64,000 bases of DNA from Begonia masoniana. Taxonomy: Eukaryota; Streptophyta; Magnoliopsida; Cucurbitales; Begoniaceae. Under the pieces are notes generated by a model. That model worked only from the letters and a program-made list of their open reading frames with translations, ran no database searches and was not told where the DNA came from. The stretch covers positions 17,744,121-17,808,120 of the forward strand of contig CM039506.1 in NCBI GenBank assembly GCA_022432975.1, in the 5' to 3' direction. Position 1 is the stretch's first letter; each line of letters begins with the position of its first letter. Positions 45,601 to 56,793 of the stretch are shown one piece after another. The position numbers and the translations under genes are program-made.

Positions 45601-46388
45601 AACATCATCCCTATCATCTAACCATCGTAACTTATAAGGGTGGGGATGCGTAGTTGTCTCTAGTCCTAACTTCTGAACTAACTCATCGGATGCCATGTTG
45701 GCACAACTTCCTCCATCTATAATTAAAGAGCATATCTTATCCTTGATAAGACATCTACTGTGGAAGATATTCTCACGCTGACACTCCTCTCCTGAATTCT
45801 TAGTCAGGAGGACTCATCTCCTAACCATCAACAATGGTCCCTCAGGAGCGCGCACGACTTCATCCTCATTGTCACTATCCTCGACATCTTCGTCGCCTAC
45901 TCTAACCTCGTGGTCATCCTTACTCTCAACCTCTCTCGTATCTTCCTTGATAATCATCACACGTCTGTTCGGGCACTGAGCCATGTAATGACCCAGACTG
46001 TGGCATTTATAGCACTTGATTTCTCTTGCTCTAGGTGGGTTGGCGTTATCAACTAAGGTTTTGCTAGTGGATTCCTTAAGTAGCCAACTGTGGTTAAAAG
46101 GCTTCTTTCCTTCAGCCTTGTCGAAGGGCTTGATTAGTTAGGGTGATTTAGGGGTGACCTTGGGAGGAATTTTGGGGGTGAAGTTAGGAGGGTAGGTGGA
46201 TTTTCTCTTCCTATTAAGCTGTCGCTCAATCGTCATGGCCATATGAACTATTGCATCTAAGGACTCAGCCGGGTGAATTTCTACTGGATCTCTTATGTCT
46301 CTATTCAATCATCGAATGAATCTAGCAATAACCTGCTACTCGGGCTCTTCCATATCTACTCGTATCCTTAGAGTTTCAAATTCGGCTA
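42428..46388 (-). pseudogene. Gypsy gag C-terminus and pol, disrupted
   Basis: From high to low: Gag tail YLAEFETLRIRVDMEEPE near 46380; CCHC knuckle CYKCHSLGHYMAQC near 45970-46012; protease region with SLIIDGGSCANM near 45715 (D-G-G rather than D-S/T-G); RT frame to 44389 with KVDLKSGYHQIKM; RT active site FDN near 44650-44660 instead of FDD; RNase [18 protein letters not shown] near 44230; integrase with H/C zinc finger, DFVRGLP near 43460 and VSDQDTKF near 43280; C-terminus to 42428. Stops and frameshifts lie between these pieces (near 46137, 44388, 43925 and 43190). Confidence 0.88.
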
Positions 46389-46393
46389 GGTAA

Positions 46394-47630
46394 TGATAGG
46401 CGACTGGTCTGTAAATGGGGGTTAGAAAACGCATGCGGAAGACAATGAAAATGAAACAACGATCGGTGCTCAAAGACACCCCAAAACAGACGCAAAAATA
46501 GAGGTGAACAGAGTGGAAATGCCAAAAAAGAAACATGCAAATAGAAGAGGTGGGTGTGTGGGATTCTTGGCTAGAAAGGACCAAGAATTACCTGCCTTGA
46601 TCACCGGAGATTGGAAGGGACCCTTGCCGGTTCTTTGGGCAAAGGTTGTCGCTAAAGACAAAAGCTCAGTTTCTTGAAGAAGAGCTCCAGCAGAAGGGAA
46701 ATGGCCTTGCCATTCGTTGCTCTTCCCTCAGAAACAACCGGCGGTGGAATGGAAGGTAACCCGTGGCTGGCCCAGAAGCTAAAAGCTTTGGGTGAGAAAC
46801 TCATCCTTGCCAGAGACGGTTTCACAGCACCGGGAACAGGAATTCGTCCAGCTTCGCCTCACTACCGACTCAAGAATGAGCGATGAGAGGTAGAGGAAAT
46901 AAGAGCTACTCCGAGCATCCAAAACTCGGGAAGCAATTCGGTGAAGCCTCAGGCGACAAACGCCGGCTACGCACCAGAGTACCTCACGGGTCTCTCTCTA
47001 CGCAGAGGAAAAACTCTCTTTGGTTTCCAAAAATTCGAATCAATAGCTAAAAAAATTTACAGAGGAGGAAGAGAAGCTTAAATACAGGAAAAGAAACGAG
47101 AAGAAGGAGAACATAATGCGTCTGGAGATCATCGGGCAACGGCTACATTTCTAGCCGTTGGTGCGTTCTGCAGACGAAGGGCGGTTTGGTTCGTTGGGCA
47201 GAACTCCAGGGCCGGTTCAACTCAATGATTTTGGTTCAGCTTTGTTTCTCCTTTGGTTTGGCCGGTTCACTTGGTTCAGCCCTTGGTTTGGGCTGGTTCA
47301 GCTTGGTTCATCTCTTGGTTTGGCTGGTTCAGCTTGGTTTCTCACTTGGTTTGCCATCCTTTGAAGATTATTACAAAAATATACATTCTAAAAGGCTAAA
47401 GTTTGCCAATTAACGAGTTTTAAACAAAACTAAAGTTTCCTAAAAATATACAAAATAAATACAAGGCTCGGTTACATAATTTGAATTAAAGGAAAACAAA
47501 TTCCTTCTTCAATGATTTTCTTCAAGCCTTGAGAAACCATTTACCTACAAAATTTCACAAGTCTATTAGATAGATAAAATAAATACTTACCTTGACTTGT
47601 GCTCAATGGATCGGGGCCGTGGGCATATCG
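46394..47630 (-). repeat. 3' LTR of the LARD-like element
   Basis: Contains a GGTTCAGCTTGGTT / CTTGGTTTGG degenerate repeat at about 47215-47350, also present in the other LTR. Its last base is changed (TATCG instead of TATCA). Confidence 0.9.
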
Positions 47631-50600
47631 TCCCCTCCCGGTTCTTGAGGATTTGACTTCAAATCCAATGGTGAATATCATGGAAAATGCTACAACACTT
47701 AGGATAAAAATTATTCGAAAAAAAGGCTTAAGCACAATTCATAGTAGGCACAAAACATAGTTATCCTAAAGTTGAAAAATCATTTTACCATCCACAATGG
47801 TCTCAAATAAATTTTATGAATAATTGTTCATTTCAACAATTTAGAAACAAGTATACATGATATTGGCATAAGATTCATGCTAGTATAATTGAACAATTTC
47901 ATTTTCTAGCTAAGCTAGCAAATCAGTAGTGAACCATATGATAATCATCATTTTCAAAGAAAACAACACTTGGCTTCAAGTAATTCAAATCAACCTAAAA
48001 ATAAGAGCTTAAAATCAAGCTTAGCATAATTTCAACTTAAATTCAAAACTCAAGAAAACAATTCTCCTTTTAAAGAGAGTTAGGATTTATCACTTCAAAA
48101 ATAAGAGGCAACAATAATTTGATCACAAAATTATTCTCTAGTTCTTTTCAACAAATGGAATCAAGCTTAGACAAGGAACATGATATCCAAATTATAGCAA
48201 GAACTTACAAGAAAGATTTGATCAACCTACTATTCAATTAATTCCAAAGAAATTCAAGTAAGGTTTCATGGGTACATACCTTGTTGCCGAAAATTCATCC
48301 AACTCCTTTGTTTATCCCTTTCCAATGTTCATTAAGGAGTGAAAACTAAACAATTCTCAAAAGATAAAACAATATGCATATATATTTTTATTTTATCTTT
48401 ACCTTGGTCAACAACAATTAAACTAATTGACCAAGCACTAGACTCTAAAGTGAGACTCTAAATTCACATCCAAAACATTTAATCAAACAGCACAACAAAT
48501 CAAACAAGTAATCAAAGAAAATAAACTTGCAACTAATATCAATGATAAGTTATTGGGTCTAGGCAACCCTCTAGAACTTTTGTGGAAATCGTCACACTAT
48601 CCCACACCCTTTATAGGTGACTGCCTCACACGGTGATCTGTCGGGCCCAATGGCCAGCGGTAAACCTCGGACAATACCAACAACCCACAGAGGAAAGCTC
48701 TTGGCCACAAACACAAATCACTCGACGGTACAAGTGAATTCTAAGTGACTAACAAGATAGTATATGACATGCTCTTGTTAAAAGGTCAGACTCAAGTTAA
48801 CACAATCCTAAACAAAACAAAGACACTCAACTTGATGCAATCAAACAAGAGCTTAAAACAGAATTACAAAACATGGTGAAATAGAATTTGCCATGCTCTA
48901 TTTAACATGCAATTTAGTTCATGCTTTTCATTCTAAATTTAACTTAACATCAAAGACTCAAAAACTTGACACTAAGCATCAATTAAACACAAGTTAGATG
49001 AATCATAATAGAAATCAAAAACAGATCCAAGAAACATAGCAAAACATAATTTTAAATCCAATTTTACAAGTAATTGACTCAATTTAATCAACCTAGCAAT
49101 TCTAAATTAAGCATCAACTAAAAACAGAATTAAAACAAAGTTTAAAACACAAATAAGCATGGTAAAACATTTACATAACATTTTAGATGCTTTAAAGACA
49201 TAAAACTGAGAATTGAAACTCAAAATAGTGCACAAAATACATAAAAACAGCCATAGAATTCTAAACAGAAAATAGCACAATCCACATACGAATAATTTGA
49301 AATTTTAACAAAGGTTAGTTCACAATATGATTAACATGCTGTAAAAATTTCAAATCAAAATTAATTATGAGCAGAGAATTATGTGAGTCCAAAGTAGCAA
49401 CAAAAACCAGAAAAACTGAAAAATAGATTCTAAACAACTTAGATTCCTAAACAGAAACTAACACAATTCAACTCCAAATAACCTAAAATTTTAACAGATG
49501 ATAGTTAACAATATGTTGAATATGCTGTAAAAATTTCAAATCAAAATTCATAGTGAGCAAAGAATTATGTAAGTCCAAAGTAGCAACAAAAACTAGAAAA
49601 ACCAGAAAATTCTAAACCAGAATTTTAATCTAAACATCCTAAAAAAGTCTAAACAAAACAATGCCAATTTGGACAACAAATTAGCACATCAAACTCTCCT
49701 AAACATGAGACATCTAAAAAGATTAAACAAAACAAAATACATACTAAAACACATTTGGAAAATATCAAAACAACACAATAATTTCAGCAAAATGTAAACT
49801 AACATAAGAATTCAATTTTAGCACTCATTTTCTAATCTATTCTCTATGTAAATTAATTTTTGCCAACACAAACCTAAACAACTAAACATGGTTCTAAAAA
49901 CAGAAACAAACATCCATAAACAATCACCTAAACGAAATAGAAATTAAGACTAAAAAACACAACAAATAGAACATGCTTTCACGAAAACATTCTGAGAATT
50001 AAACAGATACGGACCATGGTTAATTCATTCTAGCTAATCAGTAACATGAGATTAATATGGAAAAATCATATCAGATAATTGTCACAACAATGTACTTCAA
50101 AGAACAACAAGTTCAAACACATACAAACATAAAACACAAGTTACTCTTGGTCAACAGTTCCGAAGAGTCTCCCAACAAATTAGAAAATAAATACTAAACA
50201 CAATTTGCTCTCGGTCAACAATTCCGAATAGTCTCCCAACAGAAAATGTAAACTAAAAGTAGACAGGAAAGTACCTTTTAAGCAAAGCATTTAACAGCTC
50301 CAAAATTGCCAGTTAAAGAGGTCTCTTGCCTTGGGAGATGGCTACAAACTGCACAACAAATGTTACAAAAATGCATGGTTCAATTATTAAACCTCTTCGC
50401 AATTTGAACACCAAATAAAACACCTAAACGTGCTTCTAAACAGATAGAAAAATAACAATAAAAACAGCAAGAAAACAATCAAACATCCTAAAATTTCTAA
50501 GTAATTATCTCCACCCTAAACAACTAGCAAAGAAAAACGTAATTGAAACACACAAGTCCTAAAAACAGCAAAAGGGGGAAATATGCACAAAATTTCTCAA

Positions 50601-51745
50601 AAACAGAACCTAAAAATAGAACCTAAAGTGATTCAACTCAATTCCATTTCATGGTCAGAAGTTCAAAATTGATTTTAACCATCCAAGAGTTAATACAAGT
50701 GAGACAACTATTAAGCAAATAATACCAACTCATTAGTGGTAAAAATTTTTTTTCTCTCTTCTCGGCTAAGCATAAAACCATATTAGTAGCTCAACTTAGC
50801 AACCAATTTTCACAAAAAAATTACACAGCAACAATACACTAAAAACAGTCATAAACATGCTCCTAAACATGAACATTCTACAAGACAAGCTAGGAAAATT
50901 TGGACACAAAGGAACCCAAAGGGTGCTGCAGAAACTTCAGCATTTCGGATCAAAATGTTGCAGCAAACCAGAAAACCAAAACAGAATAATATGCAGTAAT
51001 TCTTCTTTCAAATTCTGAACAGAAAAATTGAACCTAAACACTAAAAATAGCAAGCTAAGATATATTATCATGCTTCAAATCAAGGCCAATTCAACGTGCA
51101 GTATATCCAAGAAATTACTATGCCTCTGCAAACTTCATCCGAACATAATTCTTAATTTACTAAGAACAGAACATGAAAACTGCAGCAAGCTAAACGTACT
51201 AATTAATCTAACCAGAACTAACATGCTATCATGATAAAACAAGCTGGTCAGGAAGAACAACATGCAGACACGACACAATAGATCTGAAACTCAAAAACCA
51301 GAGAAGGAACAAGCAGAAAAACGTTCTGAATTTTCTAAACAGAACATTAACAAAATCAACTTAAGCAGCAAAGATATACATGCGTGACTCAACACTTAAA
51401 ACCATCCTAAAACAATCTAAACATCAAACTAAAAGACAAGCATGCTGACATAAAACAAAAACAAAGCAGAGAAGTCACTCCGTAGAACAGAACAGACGAC
51501 AGAAAATTTGACATGCTGAACGATTTTGACAAACCATTCGGTCAACAAACAGAGCTGAGGAAAATGCATGCAAGTGGATGAAACATGATGATCATGCAAC
51601 ACTTAAAACACGACAACAATCATGTAGGACGAAAGACACAGGAAAGAACAGAACACAAACATGCAGACAGCAAAAACACAGAAACAAGGGATGAAATTTC
51701 AACCTGAAATTTGCAACCAATGGGCACTGAGTCTCTGATACCACT
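47631..51745 (-). other. Noncoding interior of the LARD-like element
   Basis: 4.1 kb, strongly A-rich on the plus strand and without a meaningful open frame in any direction. Substructures: a GC-richer island at about 48555-48740, a ~182-bp direct duplication at 49255-49620, and a ~70-bp duplication at about 50145-50240. Confidence 0.85.
49255..49620. repeat. ~182-bp tandem duplication in the LARD interior
   Basis: Both copies carry CTGTAAAAATTTCAAATCAA and AGTCCAAAGTAGCAACAAAA and end near AATTCTAAAC, with about 15% differences by eye. Confidence 0.85.
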
Positions 51746-52978
51746 TGATAGGCTACTGGTCTATAAATGGGGGTTAGAAAACACATGTAGAAGACAATGA
51801 AAATGAAACAACGATCGGTGCTCGAAGACACCCCAAAACAGATGCAAAAATAGAGGTGAATAGAGTGAAAATGCCGAAAAAGAAACACGCAAATAGAAGA
51901 GGTGGGTGTGTGGGATTCTTGGCCAGAAAGGACCGAGAATTACCTGCCTTGATCACCGGAGATTGGAAGGGACCCTTGCCGGTTCTTTGGGCGAAGGTTG
52001 TTGCCAAAGACAGAAGCTCGGTTTCTTGAAGAAGAGATCCAGCAGAAGGGAAATGGCCTTGCCATTCATTGCTCCTCCCTCAGAAACAACTGGCGGTGGA
52101 ATGGAAGGGAACCTGTGGCTGGCCCAGAAGCTGAGCTTTGGGTGAGAAACTCATCCTTGCCAGAGACGGTTTCACAGCACTGGGAATAGGAATTCGTCCA
52201 GCTTTGCCTCACTGCCAGCTCAAGAATGAGCGACGAGAGGGAGAGGAAATAAGAGCTACTCCGAGCATCCAAAACTCGGGAAGCAATTCGGTGAAGCCTC
52301 AGGCGACGAACACCGGCTACGCGCCAAGAACCTCACGGGTCTCTCTCTTCGCAGAGGAAAAACTCTCTTTGGTTTCCAAAAATTCGAATCAATAGCTAAA
52401 AAAAATTACAGAGGAGGAAGAGAAGCTTAAATACAGGAAAAAAAATGAGAAGAAGGAAAAGAGAACGCGTCTGGAGATCGTCGGGCAACAGCTACATTTC
52501 TAGTAGTTGGTGCGTTCTGCATACGAAGGGCGGTTTGGTTTGCTGGACAGAACTCCAAGGCCGGTTCAACTCAATGATTTTGGTTCAGCTTTGTTTCTCC
52601 TTTGGTTTGGCCGGTTCACTTGGTTCAGCTCTTGGTTTAGGTTGGTTCAGCTTGGTTCCTCTCTTGGTTTGGCTGGTTCAGTTTGATTCCTCACTTGGTT
52701 TGCCATTTTTTGAAGACTATTACAAAAATATACATTCTAAAAGGCTAAAGTTTGCCAATTAACAAGTTTTAAACAAAATTAAAGTTTCCTAAAAATATAC
52801 AAATTAAATACAAGGCTCGGTTACATAATTTGAATTAAAGAAAACAAATTCCTTCTTCAATGATTTTCTCCAAGCCTTGAGAAACCATTTACCTACAAAA
52901 TTTCACAAGTCCATTAGATAGATAAAATAAATACTTACTTTGACTTGTGATCAATGGATTGGGGCCGCGGGCATATCA
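51746..52978 (-). repeat. 5' LTR of the LARD-like element
   Basis: Partner of 46394-47630, with scattered substitutions. Followed on the minus strand by the PBS at 51743-51732. Confidence 0.9.
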
Positions 52979-52983
52979 GGTAA

Positions 52984-53683
52984 GCCTCAACGGATCGAGT
53001 TCCTTGTCGTAGGTTTTGGATTTGAAGAAAAAGATCTTGACGGTAATGGGTATGAATCTCTTAGTCATGAGTGACTTCATTGCTCTCCATGTAGTAATGG
53101 GGGTATCTTCTATCCGTTGTCTTTGACGCTTAATATTGGACCACCAGAGGGCCGCATATCCTGATAGCTGTACGGATACTAACTGGATCTTCACTTTATC
53201 AGAGTACTCATAGTAGTCGAAGACCTTTTCTACTTTATCAATCCATTCTAGAAAGGTATCTCCATCGCATGTTCCGTCGAATGGGGGTATATGTAGCTTG
53301 ACATTTTTAAGGTCCTCATAATCCTTACGTCTACTTGGGCGAAAAGTTTCTTCTCCTTCTAATGTCCATTCTTCATCCTCTTCATAAAGCAGGTTTCTTC
53401 TCCTAGGATGCTTAGGTCTTTCTTCGTCCGAGGTTGGATCTGGTTCTTGAAATCGTCTCCTATGATTTCGAGGTGGAGGTTCTCGGGAAGTCTCATTTGG
53501 AATTCTCTTATTAAGGACTTCCATTACGTGTTGCATGCCAAGGGTTAAGTCTTTTAGTTGTTGACCTATATGGCTAACTTCTCCGCTAAGGCCATCTAAT
53601 TGACCTTGCAAGCTTGACTCGCCTTCGTGAGTTTCGGCTTGGGAAGTATCGGAGTCCTTGTTTGAGTCTAGGTCTTTATCCAA
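52984..53683 (-). pseudogene. Gag N-terminal part of the minus-strand gypsy element
   Basis: Starts MDKDLDSNKDSDTSQAE; a charged N-terminus is followed by an RRR-rich stretch and then the retrotransposon Gag domain (IPPFDGTCDGDTFLEWIDKVEK, AALWWSNIKRQRQRIED). A frameshift after MTKRFIPI (about 53045) puts the rest out of frame before the LARD insertion at 52978. Upstream 53690-54559 is leader sequence with a CGTGCAAGATACGATTTCTGAA-like repeat near 54260-54340. Confidence 0.88.
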
Positions 53684-54559
53684 GGTAGGTTCTTGTGCGA
53701 TCTTACTTCATGTCTTCATTCTAAAGATTTAGCTTTGAAAGGGAATGAAGGAATGTGTTACTAAGTATTAGGAAGGAAATTTTAATTAGGTTTAAGTTGA
53801 TCTTAAGTGTTAGGGAGGGAAAAAGGTGGATAGTAAACCTAACTAGAAATTTATCCTAGAATGACTTAGTGGGGCAGAAAAATTAGAACGCAATTTTATG
53901 GGCCTAAATGACATTTTTTGGGCCCGAAATGTGATTGTCCTAGGCGTATGACACTGTCGTAGAGCTCTTCGATAGCTTCGATTTACCAGGTGGCTCGTAA
54001 AAATCTGACACTTGTAGCCAAAGTTATGGCTGTTTTAAGCAAGAAAGGTTAAATTCATTAAAACAAACTACCCTACAATTCGTATCTTCACTAAACAACA
54101 GATTCAATCACTTTTTCTCTCATGCATGCTTAATAACATATCAAGAGATATTCTGGAATAACTATTATGCAAGGAATTTCATACAAACAGCAGATTATTT
54201 CCAAATTTCATACAAATAGTAGAATATTAAGAACAGCAATTAGCGATTATTTCCAAATATAATTTCGTGCAACATACGATTTTCGAATTTAAATTTCGTA
54301 CAAGATACGATTTCTGAATATAATTTCGTGCAAGATTAAGGCAAAGAAATCGGTTTAGAACAAGAACATAATAGAACTTTAAAATAAAATAGATCTGGTG
54401 AAAACTCGCAAACCCAGAACAAGAACAGATACCAAATAAAACAGATCTGGTGTTTGCGAAAACTCGCAAACCCAAATAAGAAAAATCGAAAGGTAAGAAA
54501 TTTCCAACCAATCGATTGTTAACCTTCAAGGGAAAGCCAATCATGGCTCTGATACTAGA

Positions 54560-55463
54560 TGTTCAGCCTCGACCAGCAAGTCAACTCAAAGCTCGAAGGA
54601 GAAAGAGCGTTAGCTTCCTTGACGCATAAATCCAATAGATCCGAGAATACAGAATGTAAACGAAATATTAAAAGTGCTCGGATTGAAACGAAAATATTTC
54701 CGAGAATCGGCCAATAACCGCTATTTAGAGCATTTTGGCAAGAGTTTTCTTCCAAGGAAGAGAACTCGATTCAAGGAATCGGTTAGGCCACTTTTTACCG
54801 TTTTCCGATCTCAAAAGAAAGGAGAAGAAGATGGCAGGTCCGTTCTTATAAGCTACCAAGCTTGAAGATCAGTTTTCAGGGGCGCAACCCCTCGGTTGTT
54901 GTCAACTGAGCTTACCTTGGATGCTCCTTGCTCCAAGCTTCTTCTGTTGAGAGAAGACAAATTCACGGATGCTCATAAAAATCAACCAAAGAGTTACAAT
55001 CACCAATGTAATGAATTTATAGTCCTAATGGTGGGCTAGGGTTTTGAGTGGGCTTGGGCCGTCATTTGGGCAAGCCATGTCTTAAACGTCAAGTGGGCCA
55101 AACCATAAGCCAAACCACCAACTAAGCCTATATTCATCTAATCCTAAAATGCCTAATCATGCATGCATATATAAAAATTAACAAAAAGACCAACGTTTGC
55201 CAATAAGTTTTAAATAATAAAAATTACAAATATCACAGCTCAGGAAGACAAATTCCCATGTGAGCATTGGGCCACCTCTCGAGTCCTTCCACATGAGGAG
55301 ATGCTTCTGTTGGTCAACGTCTCCAAGTTTAATCTCCTACTTCAAGTTGGCCACGGTGTTCTCCAAGTCTTCACACGATCCATAACCTGCAAAAGAGACA
55401 AGTGTGTTAATTAAGTTATTGATTCGGGCCTGAGATCGTGTAATGGGCCTATGGGGCACAACA
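54560..55463 (-). repeat. 5' LTR of the minus-strand gypsy element (41708-55463)
   Basis: 904 bp, begins on the plus strand TGTTCAGCC (one change from the partner's TGTTGAGCC) and ends GGGGCACAACA. Confidence 0.9.
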
Positions 55464-55900
55464 GAGAAGCTAGTGTGATTGTTGATCCTTGACACAGAAA
55501 AAGTTTGGATGAAATTCTACATAAACAGAATTATCGGTGCATAATTTGTGAACACTGATAAGATTATGAGACAGACGAGGAGAGTGGCAAACAATATTGA
55601 GCTGTAAAAGGCGAGGAAGTGCTGGAATGGAAACAGAACCAATTTGAGAAATAGAGAGAAGGTTACTGTTGGCAGTGGCGACAAAGGAGCATCCTGTGTA
55701 GGGTTGAGAATGATGAAAGAGAGACGCATTTGAGATGAGGTGATGGGTGGTGCCGGAATCCATCAACCACGGCGAAGCAGAGTAATCGGAGGATGGTGTA
55801 GGCAAAAGACCGGCGCTGGAGGTGGGAAGAGGAAAGTCGCAGAGTGATGAAGGAGATGAAGCATAAAAGGTCTGGGGTTGGTTTTCAGAGATAGGGTTGA
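55464..55900 (-). pseudogene. Ty1/copia protease region of the host element
   Basis: Minus-strand frame with WLMDSGTTHHLISNASLF near 55750 (aspartic protease D-S-G) followed by NLISVHKLCTDN near 55560. It continues into 41707 after removal of the gypsy element. At 55901 the copia sequence is cut by the next insertion, and its gag and 5' LTR are not in the window. Confidence 0.87.
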
Positions 55901-56032
55901 TGTAACACCCGAAAATTTTATCGCATAGATTTCCAAATATACGTAGTGTCTATAGTTACACTTATTCCATTAATGTAAGGAAATGTTTCTATTAAAGAAA
56001 TTGAAAGAAATTACAAAATATAATAAATAAAG
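55901..56032 (+). mobile_element. Start of an LTR (plus strand) inserted in the copia element
   Basis: Begins TGTAACACCCGAAAATTTTA, like the chromovirus LTR starts here, and is cut at 56033 by the next element. The remainder should lie beyond 64000. Confidence 0.65.
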
Positions 56033-56793
56033 TGTAACACCACGAACCCGCCCCGGTTCGGTGCGCTACGTTACTCACTCAAACCGTGTTTAAAACGACG
56101 TTTAAAATAATTTTCGATAAATTTTTTGACTCGGTTTTCGGGTTTTACGAACCCTCGATTTTTGTTGGGAAGCGGCCCAAAATGCTTTTAAAATATGTCG
56201 GGAAATGTCGGGTAAAACAATTTAGAAATAGGAAACTATTAGAAAAAAATAAAAAAAAACATTTTTTTTTTCTTAAACAGTGGCGATCGATCGCCACCCT
56301 CTCTGGTAGCCAGAAAGGCTGGCGATCGCAAGCGATCGCTATTTTCTTAACAGTGGCGATCGATCGCCACCCTCTCTGGTAGCCACAATGCCAAAAAGGC
56401 TGGCGATCGCGCCCCTGATCGCCCCGACCTTCACCACTTCCCTTCAACTTTTCCCCAAGCTAAACACCTCTAAAAATTCTAAAATTTTAACCACACACTC
56501 CGGACACCCAAATCTTCAAGTCCCGTAAAAATCTCGGAAAACCAACTTAAAACGGATAAATAAAAAAATAACAAACATAACCCGACGTTACTTAGTTTAA
56601 AATCAAAACGGACGGCCACACCTTGACCCACAGAGCAAGACCGAAGGCACACGCCCTAACACAATCCTGGACGGCCAACCAAATCTCCCCCAATCGAGCG
56701 TAGAATCCTCATTGTGCCTTCAAGCACGAACATATCGAGGCATTCATACTTACGACACATTACGTACATTAACATAGCATCTCAAGTAAAATC

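Larger units (their letters stand above)
46394..52978 (-). mobile_element. LARD-like non-autonomous LTR element nested in gypsy gag, TSD GGTAA
   Basis: LTRs 46394-47630 (1,237 bp) and 51746-52978 (1,233 bp), ends TGATAGGC...GCATATCA. TSD GGTAA at 46389-46393 and 52979-52983. On the minus strand the PBS TGGTATCAGAGA (complement of 51732-51743) follows the 5' LTR, and a purine tract complementary to 47631-47640 precedes the 3' LTR. The 4.1-kb interior has no gag or pol, which is the definition of a large retrotransposon derivative. Removing it restores continuity of the host Gag frame across ...VEAYLAEFETL. Confidence 0.92.
41708..55463 (-). mobile_element. Ty3/gypsy element, minus strand, TSD GAGAA, with nested LARD-like element
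   Basis: LTRs of 904 bp each (41708-42611 and 54560-55463), both with ends of the TGTTG...CAACA type. TSD GAGAA at 41703-41707 and 55464-55468. PBS is a variant, TAGTATCAGAGCC (complement of 54545-54557). The PPT, read minus, is CACCTGGGGAGGA beside 42612. Excluding the nested 6.6-kb element and its TSD the element is about 7.2 kb. All of gag and pol are recognisable but disrupted. I do not assign a lineage beyond Ty3/gypsy; no chromodomain was recognised. Confidence 0.92.
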
